Made by a program: the position numbers and the translations under genes
The notes under the pieces: model-generated
Seen by the model: the letters and a program-made list of their open reading frames with translations, nothing else
Told to the model about the DNA's origin: nothing
Database searches by the model: none
In this document: positions 55,302-64,000 of the stretch, piece after piece
Position numbering within the stretch: the stretch's first letter is position 1
Layout: each line of letters opens with the position of its first letter
NCBI GenBank assembly: GCA_018398585.1
Contig: JAGTTD010000011.1
Coordinates: 35,026,164-35,090,163 of the forward strand
DNA: 64,000 nucleotides
Direction: 5' to 3'
Source: Simmondsia chinensis
Lineage: Eukaryota > Streptophyta > Magnoliopsida > Caryophyllales > Simmondsiaceae

Positions 55302-56462
55302 ATCTAAAAATAATTTTATTATATGTTAATATATTAAAAAATAATTCAAGTCTATTTTTTAATTAAAAAATAATCCAACTCTAACTTTTCTATAAAAAAA
55401 AATAATTCAGCTCTATTTCTAATTAAAAAAAAACCTAACTCAAACTTTTTTGCACCAAAAAATAACCACTCTAAATTTAATTTAAAAAATACAAAATTGA
55501 TGGCTAAACATAATGTGTAATATGACACTCCGTCAATATATTTTTCTTCCATATATTTTTGATTTAGCTTGATTTCTTTTTCCAACTAACCAAACTAAAA
55601 ATAAGTTTTTTTTTATATGTAATTGAGTACAACCCTACAAAAAGACAACACCTTGAGGCAAAGAACAAGCAAAACAACCAAGAAATACAATAAGAGAACT
55701 AGGACTGCAAATGAGCCAAGCCGAGACCAGCTTGGTATCGATATCATTTATCTAATCAAGCAGTATTTTGTGCTTACTCAACTCGTTTACTAAATGAAAC
55801 CGACTTGATATCTGCATTATTTAAGCTTGATTATTTGGTGAGCTGGCTTGTTTAGTTTTGTTGGCTCATTGTGCTCATTTACTATGCTCATTAAGCTCAT
55901 TTATTAGGCTTGTTAAACTCATCTATAATTATTATTACTTGAAATAAAATAAATCATGTATGAAAATTAAAAATAAAAAAACATACATGTAACTCAATCT
56001 GTAATGTAGACATGCAAGCCAATAATCGAACCAGCTCATAAGCCCATAAACGAACTGGCTCGTGAGCCTTTCAAGTCTAGTCGGCCTCGGATCGATTTGG
56101 CTCGTTTGTTTAAACGAGCCTCCTTAAACGTGTCGAGCAGGCTCTCGAGTTGACTTAGACGAACTCGAGCCGAGCTCTTAGCGAGCCAAGTCAAACCAGC
56201 TCGAGAGCCGGCTTGGCTTATTTGCAACCTTACGAAGAACAAGCTAAACCAAAAATACGTAGAAGAAAAATATCCTGACAGAACATCACAATTCAGTATT
56301 TTTTAATTCAAATTTTCAAAGTTGGATTATTTTTAAATTAATTTTAGAGTTGGGTTATTCTTTAATAGAAGAGTTATATTTGAATTTTTTTTAGGTTAGA
56401 AAATAGAGTTGGATTATTGTTTGGCATATTGACATGTAGTTGGGTTAATTTTAAGTTAATAA
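55302..56462. mobile_element. Second long-arm hairpin MITE, split by a hAT-like element
   Basis: The left arm (55302-55600) and right arm (56233-56462) are inverted copies and share sequence with 28988-29415 (gaacttttctat.., aattgatggct.., tagtttggttagttgg). The centre now contains about 100 bp of unrelated DNA and the hAT-like element 55700-56232. Confidence 0.75.
55700..56232. mobile_element. hAT-like MITE (gctcg/cgagc-rich)
   Basis: The ends taggactgcaaatgagccaa and ttggcttatttgcaacctta are inverted over about 20 bases. Flanking octamers aagagaac and cgaagaac agree at 5 of 8. The interior is rich in ctcgttt and gagctc words. It is nested in the hairpin MITE. Confidence 0.8.
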
Positions 56463-56859
56463 TTGATTCAATAAAAGTACTAACATCCTCGATATTTGGC
56501 TCGACTCGGCCCATTAATCTCATCAAGCCAAGTCCAGCTATTTGAACTACTAATGAGTCATCATCCATCTATTATCAAGAAAAAATCGAGCAATAAACAA
56601 ACTCTTAATGACCATGAACAATTATTCACGAACATTAACGAACTACGCAATTAAACACAAATCAAGCCCTCAATCAAACAAATAAAGAGCTTTTATCAAT
56701 CTTAAACACAAATAGCCTATCAAATGCTTCCATGAAATGAAGATAAAAGAAACCACGATACCTTGTACCTCCTAGCTTGATTATCGATACAATGATACCC
56801 GATGTTTTGAGTTGGGGGTTAATTAGGGATAGCAGACGTATCATTTCATATTAATTGGT
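56463..56859. other. Gene-free
   Basis: No structure recognised. Confidence 0.35.
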
Positions 56860-56975
56860 TAATCATAGGCTGTTGTCAGGGTGCACCCTATAGGAGTAAG
56901 CATGCATATATTTAACTCCCCCCAAATCCTACCTCGACGGGAGCCTCTCAGGCACTGGGTGGTTGTTATTGTAGG
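56860..56975 (+). mobile_element. Diverged shared-body SINE
   Basis: ggctgttgtcagggtgcaccc, cccccaaatcctacctcgac, gggagcctctcaggcactgg and ttgttattg keep the order of the family. The repeat ggttaatca on both sides is a possible TSD. Confidence 0.7.
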
Positions 56976-57089
56976 TTAATCACATCAAATTTCTGTTAAA
57001 AAAATACATCAGAATCATACTTGTTTAAAGTATGACAAAATACAACAAATATATTAACTAGTTAAATTTACTTAGAAGTTGATAAATCG

Positions 57090-57395
57090 TGACAAAAGCT
57101 ATGTTTGGCAAGCAATTTTTCATAACATATTTTTTTATAACTTTTAGCTTTTGACTAGTCAAACAGCTAATATCACTATTTGGTAAAAATTTTGTTGTTA
57201 GCGTTTCTCATAGCATTTAAAAAGCTAAAAGCTAGCTTGCTTGGCTTTCGAAAAGTTGCTTTTCAAAAGCTAAACGCTATAAAAAAGCCAACAACAAAGC
57301 TTTTACCAAACAGTGGTATTAGCTATTTGAATAATCAAAAAGCTAAAAGCTATAAAAAACGCCATGAAAAATGGCTTCGCCAAACATAGCCTTTG
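57090..57395. mobile_element. Hairpin MITE with gctatgtttggc ends
   Basis: gctatgtttggc (57099-57110) and gccaaacatagc (57379-57390) are perfect inverted ends. Inner aaaagct/agctttt words are also inverted around the centre. The TSD is unclear. Confidence 0.75.
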
Positions 57396-57799
57396 AAAAG
57401 CTAAACAATTTATCGTATAGCTTTTCAAATTCTATTTATCATTTTACAATAATCCACCAACTTCATCATATTTTACCAAACACATTACCCATCAGCTAAC
57501 AGTTACAGCTAACCATAGCCAAATTCCTATTGAAACCAAGCTGTCTGTATCTTGCTAGACAAAGAAATTAATAGTACTATAACACCATCAGCATGGCGAT
57601 ATCTGAGACTTCCTTCCCTCTATGTAGATCAAACTATGTCATCACACTTTCTTGTGGATTGTATATTATGCTCAAATGTAGCAAGCTTCTATAGACAAGG
57701 GCTAAGCTTATTTTATAAACGATTAATTACAGCTTCAATGGAAGTGACCTCAACACCACATGATAGTCATGGGCTCTAGACGTCATGATTCTATCCATA
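57396..57799. other. Gene-free; unexplained 200-bp less AT-rich piece
   Basis: The frame at 57552-57779 has no splice support or recognisable similarity. It may be part of the THIC 3' flank. Confidence 0.3.
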
Positions 57800-58113
57800 T
57801 CAACGCTCTGTTTGTTTCAAAGAAAACATTCCAATTTTTTTTAAATAATAAAATAAAATTCTCTTTGTAAAGAAAATTCTCTTTGTTTAGCTAATGATTT
57901 CATTATCTATATTCATATGAGATTCACGTTCGATCAAGTTGAAGTTAGAACATATAAGACATAACATTACGACGGAATGTTCTCTGTCCCGTGAAAGATT
58001 CTCTCCTTTAGAGGAAGTCAACTTCCTCTCATTTAGGATCACAACTCATCTATAAAATGGAACTATATAAACGTGACCAAAAATTTTTTTTCTATCAAAA
58101 CAAACGGAGCCTA
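57800..58113. mobile_element. MITE downstream of THIC
   Basis: The ends acgctctgtttgtttcaaag and atcaaaacaaacggagccta are inverted over about 15 bases. The interior contains inverted aaattctctttg / tctct words. Confidence 0.55.
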
Positions 58114-58467
58114 AAGGATATTACAACTAATTTCATCTAAGTTGGATCATGCCAACAAACCCTAGGTGATATGGGATTCCAACGCACCCTGTCATGATAG
58201 TGGACCTAGCTTTGGTACTTAACTATGATACTGTTTCTAGCTTCCCCTTAAAGACAAACTTAATCGGAAAGGAATGCCCTCGCTATACAAACTGAACCAT
58301 ACTAGCATTTCAAGATGATATAAGACTCCGATAATTTGGAAGTTGAAAAAGTTTACCTCTTGGGTAGTTCTGACCCTTCCAAGAAATGAGCTTGGCCGAG
58401 ACCAGGAAGCCTTATGGAAGCTCTGTCCCTGTTAGCAAAGACAGAAAGCAAAAAGGGAAAAGAAAAT

Positions 58468-58586
58468 GCACACTCCCTACGCAGGCATTACCCTGTTCAG
58501 GTTCAAAGGGACTTTCTCAGCCCGTCCCTGCCAGCATCTGTGCCACACGGCTCGTTGCTGTCGCAGAGACAGACACCCCCGGTGCC
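58468..58586 (-). promoter_or_regulatory. TPP (thiamine pyrophosphate) riboswitch in THIC 3'UTR
   Basis: Read on the minus strand the element has all conserved parts: ggcaccgggggtgtc, gctgagaaagtccc, tttgaacctgaacagggtaa and tgcctgcgtagggagtgtgc, with GCAC/GTGC closing P1. The P3 arm (about 58525-58575) is longer than in bacteria and can pair as ctgcgacagca with tgctggcag. In plants this aptamer, located in the THIC 3'UTR, senses TPP and switches 3'UTR splicing so that high TPP gives long, unstable transcripts. The regulated splice donor is probably the GTAAGT at 58765, about 180 nt upstream. Confidence 0.97.
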
Positions 58587-58765
58587 TTTCTTTCATTAAT
58601 AAACAAGTAAAAGGGATAGAACTTGGCTGAATGAAACATGGTAAAAATCAAATTTGGTAATACTAGAACACACAAGGAAAAGCCTTTTATTGCAGAAAGT
58701 TGGTACAAACAAGCAAGGAGAAAGAAAGAAACTGTCTTTATTTTGTCTAATAAACTCAAACTTAC

Positions 58766-58867
58766 CATCTCGGGGCCGATGATTAGGAAGAGTAATCTGC
58801 ATTTGCTGAGGCTTCGAGCAGTGATCGAGACAGCTGACCACGCTGAGGCTTCAAAGATGCACTCTAT
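58766..58867 (-). other. Alternative 3' exon of THIC between stop region and riboswitch
   Basis: Bounded by an acceptor (atatgcag|ATAG at 58867) and a strong donor (GAGATG|GTAAGT at 58766/58765). This 102-nt exon would be joined to the end of the coding region if the donor at 59403 is used. It lies upstream of the riboswitch in the place where plant THIC transcripts carry the TPP-controlled 5' splice site. Confidence 0.7.
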
Positions 58868-58965
58868 CTGCATATTATGATAAATTTGAAATAAAATTGA
58901 CCTCAAGGTCTAGGTTATCAAATTATCTGGACTGATACTATGATTATAAAGCAATACGTGATTGT

Positions 58966-59237
58966 GACTAGAGGTGTTCAAATACTAATCGGATCAAAAC
59001 CCGCATAAGACTAGGTTATTTCATCTAGGGACTCCACCAGACTAGTTGTTATCTGGTCTTATCCTCGATCTTGATTTGGACCTTAGTCAATCTCCAATTA
59101 AATCTAGCATGCTCAATGCTGGGTTTGGACCAATGAACATCAAGAAGTATTGAGATATTGATCCCACTGAAACCCGGACAGCGCCAGATACCTCAGTCAA
59201 AACCCGAATCAGATCAAATAACTTCGTCTGGTGTTTG
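58966..59237. mobile_element. Possible hAT-like remnant in THIC 3'UTR intron
   Basis: Starts tagaggtgttcaaatac and has a loosely inverted gtgtttggaccctta end. The interior is rich in ggac/ctggt words. No TSD was found, so it is either old or coincidental. Confidence 0.35.
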
Positions 59238-59399
59238 GACCCTTACCGAACTCTAGACCATTCGGATCCAGTTGCAATCGTTAAAGCCTCGTAGCGGCAG
59301 GAGGTCAACATTCATCAAGTCATCAAAGTTTCAAGCCAGCTGACACAAATGGATACACAGTAACGTAAGCGTGGTTAATACATTTATTAACAAGAAACT

Positions 59400-62172
<2,773 letters not shown>

Positions 62173-62315
62173 TCACTAAATCTGAAAATGGAGGCCTACA
62201 AGGAAGCAACTCTCTTACTCTCTCTATCTCTCTATGTTTCTCTCTCTAAGTCATCAAAGATTCCCAGCACCAATATGGCAATATGTATGCATACATATAT
62301 ATATATAATATAGAC

Positions 62316-62470
62316 AGAGAAAGGGGGTAAGAGTGAATTCTAAACCACTTATTTAGCTGTTCATATCATCTTCCACCCACCTAACATCACCTATTCTTTC
62401 ACTTTAACCAAATGTATGGCCTATAATTCACCCTTTCATCTCTCACCTTCTCATAAGAATCATTCATATA
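62316..62470. mobile_element. Weak hairpin MITE in the THIC 5'UTR intron
   Basis: agagaaagggggtaagagtg and the complement of ctcaccttctcataagaatc are loosely inverted, and both sides abut TA-rich runs (62293-62310, 62465-62507). It resembles 19211-19469. Confidence 0.45.
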
Positions 62471-62956
62471 CATATATACATATACATATATATATATATA
62501 TATAGAAAACACTAGAAGAAACGACTATAATGACAGGACCTGTAAAAATAAGCTCTCTTGTCCCAAAAGAGAAGAAAAAATAAGTTCCATACATGCTTCG
62601 AATCTAAACTAAAAATTTAAAACACAACACAACGATTTCAATTTAAGAAGCATTTGGAGTGCACAAACCCTAGCACCAGATCTGCAACTTTATGCAACGG
62701 TGATTGTTGCAGAAACCTCAATGCATTGACGTACGCTATTAATGTACTAAAATTCTAGGAAATCAACTGGACAACTTTTACAAGGCCTAACGGTTACCAG
62801 TCAGAAACACCGAAAAATTTTAAAAAAAAAGAAAAGAAAAGAAATTTCAACCTTCGGGAATTAGTACTTCGCCAGCAGATTAATTCAACAACCACCGCTA
62901 ACTAAGATACATAATGACAACATTTCAAGCCATTAAAGTTCCACAAGCTCAAAAAT

Positions 62957-63144
62957 TGTTAAGAATTCTACATGTCAGTCTAGTTGAATCCCAGGCTAGG
63001 GTTACGAGAGATAATAGATCAAAATATATACGTAGTACGTTACTCTACCTAACCAAATGGTTTTAGAATAAAACCGCACCTAGGCTTATATATAGACCCT
63101 GTATATGGCAACTCTATAAGATCAAATAGAAGATCTGCATAACA
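62957..63144 (+). mobile_element. TRIM family A LTR in the THIC 5'UTR intron
   Basis: Starts tgttaagaattctacatgtc, shares acctaaccaaatggttttag and aggcttatatatagacc with the other LTRs, and ends gcataaca. No TSD was confirmed. Confidence 0.65.
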
Positions 63145-63287
63145 GTTACCATATCAAAAATCTGAAAACGATGAAAAATCCAGAACATATTAACAGCACG
63201 CATCAATTACAAGTTAATTAATCAAGAAATGCAAAAGTAAATCTTAGAAAACGCAAATGTAAGAGCGAATTGCTAGATTTGCATTAC

Positions 63288-63430
63288 CTTGAGAGAGAGA
63301 GAGAGAAGAGGCTTATCCTCTCAGAGATGCAAGTAGCGAAACGACGGGAAGGGAGAAGAAGGCTGAGGGACACTGTAGAATTGCTCCCCTCACGGGTTCT
63401 GTTTATCACTTCCGAAATAGACTGCTACCC
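63288..63430 (-). promoter_or_regulatory. THIC 5'UTR exon and core promoter
   Basis: On the minus strand a (CT)n leader ends in a donor, CAAG|GTAATG, at 63288/63287, which matches the acceptor before the THIC ATG. A TATA-like aatataaata lies at about 63466-63475, giving a start near 63430-63440. The exact start site cannot be read. Confidence 0.6.
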
Positions 63431-63477
63431 TCACGCCTGACACAAACTAGGTTTTTTTATTTTTAGTTATTTATATT

Positions 63478-63832
63478 AATAAGTCTCTGTATTTATTTAT
63501 TATATTAATTTAATTTTTATATTTTTAATTATATTAATTTAGTTCATATATAATTTAAAATATGTCAATTTAATTTTTAGAGAAAAAATTATGTTAAGTT
63601 TTTAATAAAATTTTTAATAGTTCAACCACGAATTGGGTTAAATTGAGTAAATAGATGAATTTATAATAAATTACTTGCATTTAATATAATTTTACTGTTT
63701 AAAATTACGTTATTAACATAACTTAAATTTGACCAAAGCACTAAATTGACAGATTTTGAATTGTTCAAGAATTAAATTGATGCAATTAAAAGTACAAGGA
63801 CCAAATTGACACAATAGGCAAAGTATAAGGAC
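63478..63832. mobile_element. Hairpin MITE just upstream of the THIC promoter
   Basis: The left arm (aagtctctgtatttatttat.., ttttaattatattaattta) and right arm (aaattgatgcaattaaaagt.., gtataaggacctt) are inverted over about 70-80 bases. It is AT-rich and non-coding. Related fragments lie at 15660-15800 and 25240-25470. The remaining bases to 64000 are AT-rich without features. Confidence 0.65.
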
Positions 63833-64000
63833 CTTTAATATAAATAATCCTTTTTTTATTTAAATTATTTGTTATTTTTTATTTTTATTCAAATTAGCAA
63901 CTTATTTTTTATTTTATGATAGAATTAGGTTCTTATCTTTTTAAATTAGGAAGTAATTTTATCATAAAATAAAATAAAATATAAAAAATAATTTTAAATT

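Overview
This is nuclear DNA of a flowering plant, very probably a core eudicot. It is AT-rich, has intron-containing genes with GT-AG splice sites, and has long intergenic stretches packed with plant-type transposable elements. Every multi-exon model below was assembled by joining reading frames at splice sites that keep the frame. No species can be named from the sequence alone.

Genes, left to right: a TPR-like protein (3519-6352, +); an R2R3-MYB of the MYB98/MYB115/MYB118 type (16428-18937, +); a C2H2 zinc-finger protein whose C-terminus looks like a PARP fold (24553-22245, -); translation initiation factor eIF3 subunit f (41304-46563, +, six exons); a small basic protein of unknown function (49996-49706, -); a Josephin-like deubiquitinase whose 24-codon first exon lies 1.7 kb from its main exon (53226-51014, -); and the thiamine enzyme THIC (62088-59400, -), with a complete TPP riboswitch in its 3' untranslated region (58586-58468) and a 5'UTR exon near 63.3-63.4 kb. 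From memory, THIC, the Josephin-like gene, the C2H2 gene and the TPR gene lie close together on Arabidopsis chromosome 2 (about At2g29630 to At2g29670). The window therefore looks like an expanded ancestral block into which eIF3f and MYB have been placed, or from which Arabidopsis lost them.

The space between and inside genes is mostly mobile DNA. I could assign elements by terminal structure and target-site duplications (TSDs): about seventeen short retroposons sharing one 3' body, in two subfamilies (one with a 5S-rRNA-derived head and a tATRTTYC end, one with other heads and a (GTT)n tail); a 5'-truncated LINE carrying the same 3' body, a plausible partner for the second subfamily; a tRNA-type SINE; two TRIM families with initiator-tRNA-Met primer sites; an internally deleted Copia element, a Copia solo LTR nested two levels deep, and another solo LTR; hAT-like MITEs with 8-bp TSDs and low-complexity interiors; an 870-bp Mutator-like MITE with 9-bp TSDs and an interior of CGCG palindromes; and several hairpin MITEs.

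The most interesting points are the THIC 3' end, where the stop codon lies in a splice donor and would be rebuilt by splicing to give the same last residue; the modular 5S/SINE/LINE system; the Mutator-like palindromic MITE; palindrome-rich LTR promoters; and a five-copy repeat of about 390 bp in eIF3f intron 1.
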